In this document: piece after piece, positions 12,401-23,529 of the stretch | Position numbering within the stretch: position 1 is the first letter of the stretch | How the letters are laid out: every line of letters starts with the position of its first letter | NCBI GenBank assembly: GCA_914767715.1 | Contig: OU612073.1 | Location: 17,672,001-17,732,000 of the forward strand | Origin: Membranipora membranacea | Taxonomy: Eukaryota; Bryozoa; Gymnolaemata; Cheilostomatida; Membraniporidae | Reading direction: 5' to 3' | Length of the DNA stretch: 60,000 nucleotides | Made by a program: the position numbers and the translations under genes | The notes under the pieces: model-generated | Told to the model about the DNA's origin: nothing | Database searches by the model: none | What the model saw: the letters and a program-made list of their open reading frames with translations, nothing else

Positions 12401-13916
12401 TGAGCAGTGAACCTGCTTTGTGGAAAAATTCATGGATGCATAAAACGGCGGCTATGCAGCAGATGCTTGTTAAAGGCCCATTGGTCAGTACTACTTTTCA
12501 AAACATGAAATTTTCACTCAACTTTGCATGATTCATGCACTTTACAATTTGGTTTCTCTTCAGTGACAATATTTAGAGCCACACCATTCACTTTCACAGA
12601 TGTCACTTAGAATACAAACTCACCTTTTCCTTGTTGTACAGTTGCTACTGGTTTTCTTCTTGCCCCGCCTGAGTCTTGCTCATCAAGGTCTGGCGCTTGA
12701 TCACAGAATATCTCAGGTCTGCTTGATGTGAAACTATTAGATGGCGGGGATCGTCTTTTCCCTTCTTGCAATGAGGATAAATGTGTCTCCTTCAGCATTT
12801 CCATTAAGTTATCCATATCGCTATGAATTGTCTCCTCCTAATAGACATTCTTTTAAATTTATAACTGGTTGTCATTGGTTAGTATTAGTTTATTACCTGT
12901 GAAAGGACTTGCCTTACATCAAGAAATCAAACCACAAAAGCCCCCCCCCCACCCCTCCCGTTCAATAATTTTTTCTGATATTGTTGGCAAGTCCTACTCT
13001 TTTATTCTCGAACATGGCTCTGAACAATTGCTCATTTAAATAATAGATTGGAACATTCCACTAAGACCACATGTGACTCAATTTAACATCATACTTACAT
13101 CATGGATGAAGAAATAAATACGCAGCACCCTAATAGCAATTCTTCATAAATTTGATACAAATGTTTTATTTTTATGTAAACTTGGGATAACTCGGCTAAC
13201 ATGAAAATTATAGAGTGGAATGAGAAAACTTTATACAGATACAAAACTAAGAAGACACATACCGAGCTTAGACGTGGGCTCTCATGCCTTTTTTCCTTGT
13301 ACACTTTTCTATCATTGCGTACAGAAGGGCGATAGGCTGTGGGATTTTCATTGATAAGTAGATCATGTTCTTCCTGCTTCTCATTTAGAATCTCAGCATA
13401 AGATGGGGGTGGTTGTGAAGGTCTTGGCTCATCATGCTTATGAAACAGACCAAATAAATACACATCAGTTATATATTTTTGAAATAAGGTATCAAGCAAC
13501 AATAGAACAATTTGACCCAACCCATGGCATATATAGTCGCAGACAAGTAGCTTCTCTCTTGGGGATCTTAAGATATTGAAATAATCTCGGATCATTGAAT
13601 TGCATAAAAAGCAATTGATGTTCAATTCTGCAAGGAACACATGAAAAAGAACTAGCAAGCAGCATTAGCCTTGTAGAAGCCGGACCTGGAAATCATTGTA
13701 TGGCCATTGAGATAAGACTACTTTTGCAACATCAATACATACCATTTTAAAACTATCGGGAAGAAACACTCTTCTGTTAGCATGACCATTAGTTTGTGGC
13801 GACATTCTGCTTTCATGCCCAGCTGAAAGGCCAAATATCCTTGCTGGACCGTAGCTAGACATATGCTGCCGCGGTCTACCTCTTCCAGGCTCATCTAGCT
13901 GATGTCTCTGCTCCAT
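6446..13916 (-). CDS. macrodomain-like protein, possibly PARP14-related, without ART domain
   Basis: Thirteen exons, in transcript order: 13743-13916, 13263-13436, 12624-12837, 11544-11595, 11143-11234, 10658-10781, 9523-9686, 9058-9146, 8471-8847, 8002-8144, 7563-7778, 6893-7264, 6446-6678. All phases agree, giving about 807 residues. The N-terminal 190 residues are disordered, Arg/Pro/Ser-rich, and contain a PPPSY motif that could bind WW domains. Residues about 200-360 look like compact alpha/beta segments, perhaps KH-like. Residues about 555-800 resemble a macrodomain: a hydrophobic strand (ADIMIIPIT), a CPLGS loop, a strand (REFIFIVID), an SLAKAFSGAL helix, then ESAQIMAGCIHDHV and a last strand and helix. 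The usual Asn and Gly-rich ADP-ribose loop is not visible, and no ADP-ribosyltransferase domain follows. Known PARP9/PARP14 proteins combine similar parts; the link is inference. Confidence 0.7.
9716..10536. mobile_element. non-autonomous TA-flanked inverted-repeat element
   Basis: It lies in an intron of the macrodomain-like gene. The ends are inverted: GGGGAAGGCGGGGCACGTTG on the left and the related complement on the right, both abutting TA. TA duplication suggests a Tc1/mariner-type element. Internally the motif GGCTCAACGTGCCCC or its complement recurs at about 10083, 10290, 10326 and 10345. No transposase is encoded. Confidence 0.75.
10889..10985 (+). repeat. tRNA-like SINE head
   Basis: A-box-like TGGCACAATCGGTTAGCGC and B box GGGTCCGAGTCCC (10959-10971) are in correct order and spacing for a tRNA-derived SINE. 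The stem halves do not pair well enough for a functional tRNA. The following 120 bp, with matching GCTTTCAG and CTGAAAGC ends, may be the SINE body. It is intronic. Confidence 0.5.
12228..12300 (-). repeat. possible LINE 3' tail
   Basis: On the minus strand this reads as a GAAATAAAGTTC segment followed by a (TAT/TAA)-type simple tail, as left by truncated LINE insertions. No coding sequence accompanies it. It is intronic in the macrodomain-like gene. Confidence 0.3.
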
Positions 13917-14579
13917 TCTTCATGAAACTATGTGAGAGTAGTTGATAGCAAAAACTTTTTTTAGATGCAAATAAATATCAGGCTATCCCTTCTAGTTTTA
14001 GCCCACTAGACACTACCTACTATGGCTAGGGAAATTGGTTGATAATGAAACGCCACTACCAGCTATCCCGACCCAGTTTGAGCGCCTATACTATTACACC
14101 GATGATCTACAATAGTGGACTGTTTGTTAGTAAAAATAACACTCCTCAAATAGTTGTGTACTAAAAAGACATAAAACCTAGCACTAACAATGTTCTTCAT
14201 CCACTTGGAATGGTGCATGAGAAAGTCGTGTGCTGTTGCAGGTGTCTGTATTATTATATGCCATAGATGTATATCCACGCACCCCCCCCCCCCTCATATA
14301 GTTCTAAGGGGAATAAAACACTAAAACTGGTTAATCACTCTCAGAATCAACTCATTTGAGACATTATTCTGCCAATTAATAGGCTCTGGAGGATGTGGCT
14401 ATGTGTCAGACCCCACAAGAGAAGCTTACAGCATCAAAACATGATATTACTACGTTGCTCGACGATTTTTGCATCCCCAAAAACAAAATTTACTTTACCA
14501 GGGCCATGATAAGCGTATAACATTTTGTTTGTTTTGAAAATATACCATGACAAATTCTGCTGCTAATGAGCTCACTTAC

Positions 14580-14700
14580 ATAAGGCGTTTTCTCCCCTGC
14601 GAGTAGCTCTCACCAAATCTTCAAAATCATTTTGTAAGTTTGCTCTTGTGTTAAATATTGCTCCAGCAGTTACAAGTGAGAAGTTAGCAATGCTTGCCCT
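14580..14700 (-). other. 5' untranslated exon of the macrodomain-like gene
   Basis: On the minus strand a stretch beginning about 25 bases after a TATA box runs to a good donor (TTAT then GTAAGTGAG, boundary 14580/14579). Splicing to an acceptor just before the ATG at 13916 would give the mRNA 5' end. A short upstream ATG frame inside the exon closes after about six codons. The start at about 14700 is estimated from the TATA position. Confidence 0.45.
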
Positions 14701-14716
14701 CAGTGCGGTGCTGCCC

Positions 14717-14724
14717 TTTTTATA
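14717..14724 (-). promoter_or_regulatory. TATA box with upstream CCAAT
   Basis: The minus strand reads TATAAAAAGG, with AACCAATCAC about 10 bases upstream. The spacing to the proposed 5' exon fits a focused RNA polymerase II promoter for the macrodomain-like gene. Confidence 0.5.
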
Positions 14725-15300
14725 CGTTGTGATTGGTTTCTCGGTTTTCCAATAATACATAGATTATCCAACCAATGAAATTTGACGGAACTAGAGATTG
14801 CATCACCTTGTATTCACTATTCTTGTTCCACAATGAAACATTTTGCAAGGAATTTTCATGACTCATTTAAATTCCCATGTACAAATGACTGCGTGTTATA
14901 TAAACAATTACCTGTTTGCATTATTGAAGGGTTTAACGATTCCCTATCGTTAGGCTTTCAGTTTAGTGGATAATGTGACTTGGGATTTTTACTGATGGAA
15001 CTTGGACTTTTGTCGTACAATTTATAACATTTATTGTCGAGCTTTACCGAGATTCACACCGTGAAATCTATAAAAGATTTACACAAACAATGACTATATG
15101 ACTATTTATAAAAGCATTACACAGGTTCTCAAAAAGTTACCTTTATAGTGTTACTTTACAGCTTTTAAAATAAAGTGTTATTTCCAAAATTTACAATAAT
15201 AAGGTGTCAAATTAAGCCTTTACACAATTCAAGGTATATATAAAATAATTAATCCTTGCATGAGGAATGCATGTTGCAATTAAAATGATAAGGTTAATAT

Positions 15301-15738
15301 TCATACCTTTTGCCTTTTTCCTCTAAACTGCCTTTGTATATAATATCTTGATCTAACTGATACCTCCAGTTTATAATAAAGTGAACTGCCTTCTTTCACA
15401 TGTAAAATTACACTGAACCAGGATAAGTTCTGCCAGATATACAGGGAACACACCAACACAAAGACCAGGGCGGGCCCAAATCCCCCCAGACCAATCACGG
15501 ACAGCCAACGCCCCATAAAGATGTTGGGAGGTGGCCAGAAGCTGCAACAAATACACTCCTCGACACAATACTGCACCCTGGATCCCCTGTTTGAAGAGTA
15601 AATTACTCTATTGTCCCCTGAAATTGGACTGAACCTAATCCTGCAGATGAGAGCAGTGACAACTTGTTTGGAGTTGAAACGAGTCTCCAGCTTAAGCTGG
15701 TGAAACAAAAGAACTTTTAATTTGAATATATAATACAT
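15301..15738 (-). CDS. uncertain ORF, possible membrane-protein terminal exon
   Basis: A 145-codon minus-strand frame includes a hydrophobic segment (WLSVIGLGGFGPALVFVLV) followed by a basic C-terminus ending GKRQKV. The part from about 15380 to 15590 is clearly richer in G and C than its surroundings, and a second frame is also open over the same bases. A minus-strand AATAAA lies about 270 bp downstream near 15030. It does not match a family I know, the start is unsupported, and the upstream part reads poorly. It may instead be regulatory DNA between two divergent genes. Confidence 0.25.
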   Translation of the reverse strand: MYYIFKLKVLLFHQLKLETRFNSKQVVTALICRIRFSPISGDNRVIYSSNRGSRVQYCVEECICCSFWPPPNIFMGRWLSVIGLGGFGPALVFVLVCSLYIWQNLSWFSVILHVKEGSSLYYKLEVSVRSRYYIQRQFRGKRQKV

Positions 15739-16042
15739 GGGTTTGTTACATAATGAATTTTAGCTTGTTTTTGTAAAGCTGATGAGTATCTTTACAAAGG
15801 GGTAGCCATGGAACATCTACACCAACTAAGTCTTATTTCTTCAATTGAGATTAGTCCTATCCTTTATGAAGGGGGAATGACTCCTAAAATTAAACTAATT
15901 ATCAGCTACATAATAGTAGCTACTCTTTTAAATCAGTTTCTTTCAGTTTCCTGTTTGGATTTCACAATTTTACACATTATTACAGAAAGTGCATTACCAA
16001 TTTACACAACATAGAACAGGTTTAATACAGGCTATAAAAAGC

Positions 16043-17400
16043 ATGTCAACTCTCCCACTCAAGGCTCTGGGTTTGGTCAATAGACTTGGATCAGTCCAAT
16101 ATGCAGCCAGATGGGAAATCACTTGGAAAAATCCTCCCATCACATCATCACTAACAATCAAAAGCAACAAAAACAATGTATCACAAAAAATAGCACCTAC
16201 CTATAGACACATGTCTCAACAATGTGGAAACCTAAACCATCTCTGCAGACCCCTTCTCAAACCATATCAACAATCTCTACTGGGAAGCAAAAGATTTTTT
16301 CATACATCTAAGAAAGTATTCATGGATAGTTATACAGAAGAGACAGACAGTTCAAGCCAATCTCAGGCACTGGGCAGTCTTGAGAAGAGACTCGCCATTC
16401 AGTTCACGTGTAAAGTTTGTAATCATCGTCAAACTAAGACATTTACAAAGCATGCATACGAGAAAGGGATAGTCATAGTCGAGTGTGACGGATGTAAGAA
16501 TCGTCATCTCATCGCAGATAACCTCAGCTGGTTCAGTCATGTGGAAGGGAAGTGAGTGGACTGAATATTTCAAGTTTTATCATGTTTGGCAAGTGTTCAA
16601 ATCTATCTTCTGTTTTTCAGACAAGCACATTCGGTGCATTTTTCATCGTTAGGAATTCAAAAAAATATTAGTGAAGCGATGAGACCTCATGTGCACAGTA
16701 GCATCTGATATGATTTTTCGAGGCATGAAGACCAAAAAAAGTTAGAGCTGTGGTAGGCAGCCAAAGTACGAGATGACAAAAATGCCACCAACATGGCCAA
16801 ATTCCTGCCTACACCATGGCGGCAAGTATATGCTGCTTCAGCGCTCAAAAAGATGACGGGTGTATTATCACCCAGAGAGGGGAGCAGGCCTTATAATACA
16901 TAAATCAGTTTTTCCTCTGACATGGATTCATGAGTTGGTGGTAAGCTACACAGTATGGCAATTTGTGATGTAGTTACAAAATTATATAACTTTGCATCAG
17001 TAGCTGAAGTTAGCTAAGAATCTGGCAGCTTTTACCAGTGCACATTTATTGACACCCCAGTCTCTGACAAAATATAAACATTTTCATTAGTGTGTGGTCC
17101 AATTAAAAACCAGCAAAAACTCAGCCAACTCCTGCTATATTATAAAAGTTTACATGTGATCGTCAGCTGTGTCATTAGTGAAATTTGCACCAATCAATAA
17201 AAAAGAATTAATGCATTCCTATAACCATTGCCATGTGCTTGTTGAGGGTCATATAATTTCCCCTAATCCATCAATATATCGGTGGATTTAAATATTGTAG
17301 GAATATCGAGGAGATTATGGCACAGAAAGGTGAAGATGTGAAGAGAGTCATCGGAGATGGATTACTGGAGATTCCTGACTCTGGAATCACTGAGAAATGA
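16043..17400 (+). CDS. DNLZ: DNL-type zinc finger protein (mtHsp70 escort protein)
   Basis: Two exons: 16043-16551 and 17301-17400, giving 202 residues. The family (yeast Zim17/Hep1) binds mitochondrial Hsp70 and keeps it soluble in the matrix. The N-terminus (MSTLPLKALGLVNRLGS) is basic and amphipathic, as expected of a mitochondrial presequence; 16043 is the first ATG in the frame. The zinc finger is at about residues 120-165: CKVC (Cys123, Cys126) and CDGC (Cys148, Cys151), with the signature ADNLSWF. The second exon continues NIEEIMAQKGEDVKRV, matching the conserved C-terminal tail. Vertebrate DNLZ is of similar size. The gene converges on CHORDC1. Confidence 0.93.
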
Positions 17401-17535
17401 TCAACAAATCGGAATATTATTCGGCTTTTGATCAGGAAATCGCCTTTCCAGAGTTGGTCAATACCTGAGAATATTACTGAAATAGGACCAAGCATCTCAA
17501 CTCACCAGCAATAAAAAACGTTGATGTAGAGAATT

Positions 17536-17541
17536 AATAAA
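17536..17541 (+). terminator. candidate poly(A) signal of DNLZ
   Basis: AATAAA lies about 136 bases after the DNLZ stop codon. Confidence 0.5.
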
Positions 17542-17622
17542 CAGCACATGACAATGCTCCACATATTATTTCATGTCATTGTATCCTTGTAAAAACAAAA
17601 CGTTTAAGGTTACATCATAAAC

Positions 17623-17628
17623 TTTATT
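17623..17628 (-). terminator. candidate poly(A) signal of CHORDC1
   Basis: TTTATT on the plus strand is AATAAA on the minus strand, about 470 bases after the CHORDC1 stop. Confidence 0.45.
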
Positions 17629-18096
17629 TGTCACAGCAAGAATTCACTTTTCCTAATCAGAAACAAAAACGCTCTGTATGAATTAGGATATCAACGTTAT
17701 TAACGATATTAATGTTATTTGTAACCATGAATGAATTGGAATAAAATCTGAATTATTTGGTCACATTTTCAGTTGGTTACAAATATAAAAGTGATACAAA
17801 TTAAAATAGTAGTAGCCGAAACCAATCTTTGATTTTGTGCTTGTTGAACATAGACAGTGTCTAGACACTGACAACTTTGCTTTCTACTTTTAGTACTCAG
17901 AAATACTTTTTTCTTGGCATTGAGGTCAGAATGGCAAAAATAGATCACCAAACTTGTAAATTTGTTGCTCTGATCTTCAAACAAGACAAGCGGATCAAGG
18001 TCAGAACAATGTGTAGACTGAACACAAATACACCTTAGATGTTCTTGAAACTTTACTAAGATATTATATTTACTCTCCCACAGAGAGAGAGGGAAT

Positions 18097-21000
18097 TCAA
18101 TCTTTGGCCTGTTTTGTTTCTGTAGGATGAGGTTTATAATGTAGTTGGGCCCAGCTTTCAGGAGATCCTTTCCTCAGTACCACCTCTACTTTAGAACCTA
18201 ACAACTTAACATTACTCTTTGGGACATCTATGATCTGAAATTGAAAAGTGATAAAATCATGAACCTTGTCAAAATATCGCAAAGCTATGCTCCATAGAAT
18301 TTAGTGCTCATCCTGGAAAGAATGGTTGCAAAACGCTGTCAATTCCTAAAAATGCACACAGTAACACAGCACACAGTAAAATGCACACAGTAAAAATGCA
18401 CAACGTAAAACGTATTGTTTTTCTAAGATAGTTAATCTTAATTCTCTAAGCCTTGTCCGGATAAATTTTCTTTTCAAACGTCGAACTCATAGTTTCATTG
18501 TCTACTTACTCCGCATAGCTCTATTTTTTCCGAGTATATTTTATCATCTTCGAACACTATATGTACATCTACTGACACTTTATTGGCTTTGACTATAGTC
18601 TTTGAAGGGTCTGCACATTTGGCGAACACCGATAAGGTAACACTACTCCCCGTCTGATGCCAATCCATCCTACATGATGTCTGTTTTGCTGCATCCTGGG
18701 AAACAACATCACACATAAATTTTAGCGGAACATTAGAAAAATAATATAGTCCTAAACTGGCTATAAAATATCGAAACCAAGTCTGTGCTTACAGTTATCT
18801 GTGCTTATAGTTATCTGTGCTTACAGTTATCTGTACTTGATAGGTTTGCATAATAAATCATGACAGAATAGCAAAGTATAAAGAATAAAGCATAACATAT
18901 ATAGCTAATGCCACAGAGGTTAAATTAGGTGACCTCCATTCATTTGTGGAGCAAGGTTCCATAGAGTATAATAGCTCACATTCTTTCACTGCTCAGAGCA
19001 ATAAATGGTACATATTTTTTTGTTAACTGCTTGGACAAACAACCACAAGCTAAATTTCCAGTGCCGTAATTATACCATAGCGTAGGATCACACTAACCCA
19101 AAATCATACTAGCACGAAGCGTGAAGATGTATGAGAATAAAACAAACCAGCATTTAATGCACATACCTTGGAAGCTACCCATTTGTGAATACCAGTTTCA
19201 CAGCCTACTTGATCCATGAACTTATCAAACTCTGTAGTTTTCTTTTGACAACAAGACCAAAATTTCAACCTGAAATAATAAAGGCAGGTCATAAAATAAA
19301 TCATTTTTAGTTTTTCAACATGACAAGACTTAGTTATAAAGTTCTCACAATAATCCGTTGAAGGTACAAGATAGGATATTATGGTCAAGATCAGTTTTAT
19401 ATTAAATTAGAAAGTATAATTTATGATGCTGATCATTGTGAGTTCTAGCTATGATAAGCCTCCTGTACAAACTGGTATTTTGCAGCAGTAACAGAGCAGA
19501 CTTATCAATTCTACTGAATGAGTGCTTCTCATGACCAGACTCACGTGTTAAACAGAGCTGCACGATTGACAATCCATTCGATGTTGTCGTATACAAACTT
19601 ATAAATGTGTAGGAGAAATACAAACCCTTCATGAAATATAGGTATTCCAGGGTGAAATATACAGACTTCAGTTTTACTAGATTCACCCTGATAACGCGCC
19701 TGACATCCGTTATTTTTGCAGGAAGTACCTATTGCCACTTCACCATCAGCTTAGAATAAGAGATATCAGATATATTGTAGGGAGGTCAAGAGGGAGGGTC
19801 TATTGTACCAAGTGGAGGAATTCCATCAATCAAGAAAGGAGTATATAATAAACTCTAAACTCATGCTCTGCTCATGCTATTATTTCCCTGAAACATTATG
19901 TCAAAATGATGTAAATAAAGGAAATACCTAGCTCAGAGTTAGCATTGTCCTGTTGAAGGGCTAAGTTAGCCAATCTCTTAGCCAGTGCTGTTTTGAGTGT
20001 AGCGCCTATAGTAGAAGTAAGATTGGCGAGCGGTTCGTTTATATCTGGTCTCTCTGATCTCTGTAGGGTTTTAGGAGGTGGTCCCCTGATCACTAGCTCA
20101 TCAGGCAGTGGTTTACTCTCTACTTTAGGGACTGGGGGAGGCTTTTCATTACTGTGGAAACCTGTCGAACATCCCTACAATGAAGATTGTTTAATATGGA
20201 ACATTACAGATTTTCAAGCAACACACATCATTTTGACAAAAAGCCTCTAACTTGATTCAAGTGGACTTATGAAAAGTTTTCTTGTCCAGACTGAGACTTT
20301 GGGAGACAATACTTTATTTTAATGATTGGGCTAACATACAAAAATTATATGTGAAGGAATATGTTTATTAGCTACGGTAAAATACATTCATAAATTGGTC
20401 GTTAATTACGCTGCATCCAACAGATTTGACGATGATCAACGGAGGTACCACTGACGAGATTCTACTCACGTGTTTGTGACAACACTATGGTTTGAAATTG
20501 GCATTATCGTTTAATTTTGCCATCTATTCCAAATAGATGCTAACAATTGCTTCAGCTATTCATATATTGATTTGATACCTCGTGTTGATTGTGGTCCAAG
20601 ATATCATTTTACTGCCGGTAATTGTTAGTTGGATTTTAATTATAAATCATGTTATGCATAGTTTGCGAAATGGTCGAAATCATATGTTACATACGGGCAT
20701 ATCCAGGAAGACAGAAAAATCTGTGCTCTTCTTCTCACAGCAGCTCCAGTATTTCAAACCTTCATGGAAGACAGGTGCGCCAGGGTGGTATCTACATGAG
20801 TCTACAATGAAAGTTATCAACTTGTAGATCTGCACAAGGAGGGGGGCTGAGATATAAAGAGGCATGTATAAGTAGTCTGGAGGCCCCTGTATGAATGGCA
20901 ATTTATGAGTAGGCTGAAGAAGGCCTACATTGAGACTAGAGAAGATTGTGATCAGTTAATTTTGAAACATACCGCAATAATTATGGGTAACAGTGAGTAG

Positions 21001-21759
21001 GAGAATGATCAAGCCTGTCTATACAATAGAAACGTTCCCTCATTGCTAGACAAGTGACTCAGTAGTAAACCAAGAGGGGATTGGGATATAGAAGGGTCGT
21101 ATTAAAAATCAGCAGCTACTTTTGCTAGGGATAAAAAGACATGATAATTAACAATAGAATAGTGTTTTCTCAATCAAATCACTGCCAGTACTGGAAGGAC
21201 ATGGATACATCAATTTCAATTTCCATTGTAAACAATGTACACCCAAGGAGTAAAAGAGTCTCCTTGGTATACCATTGAACATAAGTTGAGGGCTACTTAA
21301 TGAGTCACAGACTTCAAGTCTGTGACTCATTAAGTAGCCCTAAGTTAGTAAGAGCAAAGAGCTAAAGACTTTAACTCCTTGGTAAGAGGTATTACAGAAC
21401 AAAAGAGGTATTACAGAGTAAAAGAGTCTCCTTGGTACACCATTGAGCATAAGTTGAGGGCTACTTAAAATGAGTCACAGACTTCAAGTCTGTGACTCAT
21501 TAAGTAGCCCTAAGTTAGTAAGAGCAAGGAGTTAAAGACTTTAACTCCTTGGTAAGAGGTATTACAGAACAAAGCCTAACAACAATTAAATATGGAATGA
21601 TGAATGAATAAAGGTAGCAAACAACAAGCGACTGAGTACTAAAGCGTAGAGAGCCAAGACAGTAGAGGAGTGTTCATGAAGTCACTCACCAGCCTTGTTT
21701 TCTTCTGCCAAGTATGTCTTAGTACATCCCTTCCTGTAACACTGCAACTCAGAGGGCAT
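18097..21759 (-). CDS. CHORDC1: cysteine and histidine-rich domain protein, HSP90 co-chaperone
   Basis: Seven exons in order: 21690-21759, 20695-20801, 19928-20174, 19626-19749, 19167-19269, 18510-18695, 18097-18234, giving 324 residues (human about 332). CHORD1 is at residues 1-65: [13 protein letters not shown], then [17 protein letters not shown], then [11 protein letters not shown] linker of about 80 residues follows. CHORD2 (about 145-215) has [30 protein letters not shown] and [13 protein letters not shown]. The CS domain (about 222-305) starts [19 protein letters not shown] and contains VHIVFED and [14 protein letters not shown] domains bind zinc and the CS domain binds HSP90; known relatives act in stress response and centrosome control. 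All zinc-ligand Cys/His positions appear intact. The start ATG gives the canonical N-terminus. Confidence 0.96.
21245..21573. repeat. two tandem 168-bp units, each with a hairpin
   Basis: Two near-identical copies (about 21252-21419 and 21420-21573) lie in intron 1 of CHORDC1. Each contains a long palindrome, with arms GGGCTACTTA..GAGTCACAGACTT, and a second smaller palindrome of the form GGAGTTAAAGACTTTAACTCC. The first copy of the small palindrome carries one or two mismatches. Confidence 0.8.
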
Positions 21760-23052
21760 GCTGCAGTCTTTGATACAAGATTAAGGATATTGAATACAAG
21801 AAAAGAAAATTCCAGACTGACAGCAAAACTGATTTTGCTTGACTCACTGGGCCATTGACAACCATTGCCCAACATTTTGATAGAAATGAAAATCAAGAAT
21901 GTCTGTTGAAAATGTAAGACTTAATATTTACAACACGGCACAACTCCTAATAATCATGTTAAGCTTTAGTACATATCTGGTAAAACATCTCCAGTCTTTA
22001 TGGAGTCACACCATGTCTTACATTGTTCAAGGAATGTCTGGCCAGCTTTCAAGAGCAGTAGCAACAACACTAGTGCTGACGGGCTCACACGCTCCTAACA
22101 CACTCTCCGCACATACAAGAGTGTCTTGTTGGTTGTCCATAAAATGGCAAACACTGTATCAAAAATAGAATACCAGCTGTTGTGGACAGAATTTGCAGTT
22201 GCATTTAATCTAGACGTCATAAAATGAATCGGATCACAAATAATGCACTCTTTTTTATTACTGTTTTGTTGGCCCCATTTATGTAAGGCAAATAAGCGAT
22301 CAATCTAATACACACGTTCAATGATTATAACTATAACTGCGTGATTACAACTATAAACTATTGCTGCTATACTCTATACCCCACAAAGAGCAAATTTTTG
22401 TGCTGATTTTTTTGAGCGTTAGTGTTCAACCACTATGCAGCGAGTTAGACAAGACACTGCCATTATTGAACCTTGTTTAGCTGATGTAATTCATCAATTT
22501 TTAGCCTGGCCGCTACATTATTATGCTATTCAAATTTGCATCATTCAAGGCGCTTTGCATTCGGTTTTGTATCATCATGCTAAAAATCTAAGATTTCGAA
22601 ATTTAAGTTTGAACAAGGAGACAAACAATATTGTGTCAATAATACTAGTTTTAATGACCAAGAATTCTAAAATAAAAATATAAAGACTGAAACCATAATC
22701 ATGTATTTACAGGAAGTAAAATAAATCTCAAATCAAGTCATTTATCTGGTGATCCGGGTACCACAGTACAAATTCAACAACATTCATATCTAATAACTTT
22801 AAATACTAGCTCTCAACAAAAGTGTGATACAGCAAGTCAGGACGAAGAAGGGGTACGATTATTTACATGAAAGAAAATGGATCTGATTAAGTGTTGGTGA
22901 ACTTTTCATGAACAGGTCATATCTTGATGAAAATTCTTGTAAAAAAATATTGGTCATATTTTCTGAACTATTTCATCACCTGCCATATTTGATCCAATGA
23001 CAAGTTGTCCCATTACTCTCAGTGATGGGACAACTTCAAATCATCTAAAATG
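21760..23052. other. spacer between CHORDC1 and the next gene
   Basis: No exon chain is seen. It should hold the CHORDC1 promoter, but no TATA box stands out. A 12-bp-stem hairpin (AAGTTGTCCCAT / ATGGGACAACTT) is at about 23001-23034. Confidence 0.4.
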
Positions 23053-23513
23053 TCATAGATCTGTAGCAACGGGGAGTTTTGGACAATCGTCCTGGTTGCA
23101 GGGGTTATCATCGATGGTTATGCGGCAATTATGACATCTGCTATCTGCATCATATTTCAGGGAGGTGTGTTGCTTGGCTTGATCACCTAAAACACATCAA
23201 TAAGAAAAACCATTGTTATCTATCAATGTTCATGAAAGACATAAAAGTCTTGTTTGAGCAGCACAGGAAGCCTTCTAAGGTTTTTTAATGTTACCTACTA
23301 AGAGAGAAGATAGGTGCAATCAGTTATTGCATACATTGGAATAGGATGAGTTGGCTATTAATGTGAAATGTTAATGTTACAACTATATATTCTTCAGTCT
23401 CATAACATGTTTGAACATGTTTTGAACATGTTTTAACACGCAAGAACATCTGTCTCAAAAAGACAATAAAAACACTTACCAAATTTGTTGTATAAGACAG
23501 GCTTTATCTTTAC
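23053..23513 (-). CDS. two small Cys-rich candidate exons, gene unknown
   Basis: Candidate exons 23480-23513 and 23053-23186 have AG/GT borders and matching phase. Together they encode about 56 residues, including YNKFGDQAKQHTSLKYDAD, then RCHNCRITIDD, NPCNQDDCPK and a short tail to a TGA stop. The CxxC plus CxxxxC pattern suggests zinc binding, but I recognise no family. No start codon is evident. The first exon lies only 17 bases after the PNISR stop, so these may be an alternative 3' end of PNISR or the end of a separate gene. Confidence 0.4.
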
Positions 23514-23529
23514 CTACTGTTAGGTCTGA

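Noticed and set aside
12941-12958. C-rich homopolymer tracts (also near 14280, 27303, 48174) as possible regulatory motifs
   Set aside because: Simple mononucleotide runs in introns or spacers, without other signals.
16621-16708. A second possible last exon of DNLZ (acceptor at 16620, in-frame to a stop)
   Set aside because: It joins in phase, but its translation does not match the family. The exon at 17301-17400 gives the conserved NIEEI..GEDVKRV tail.
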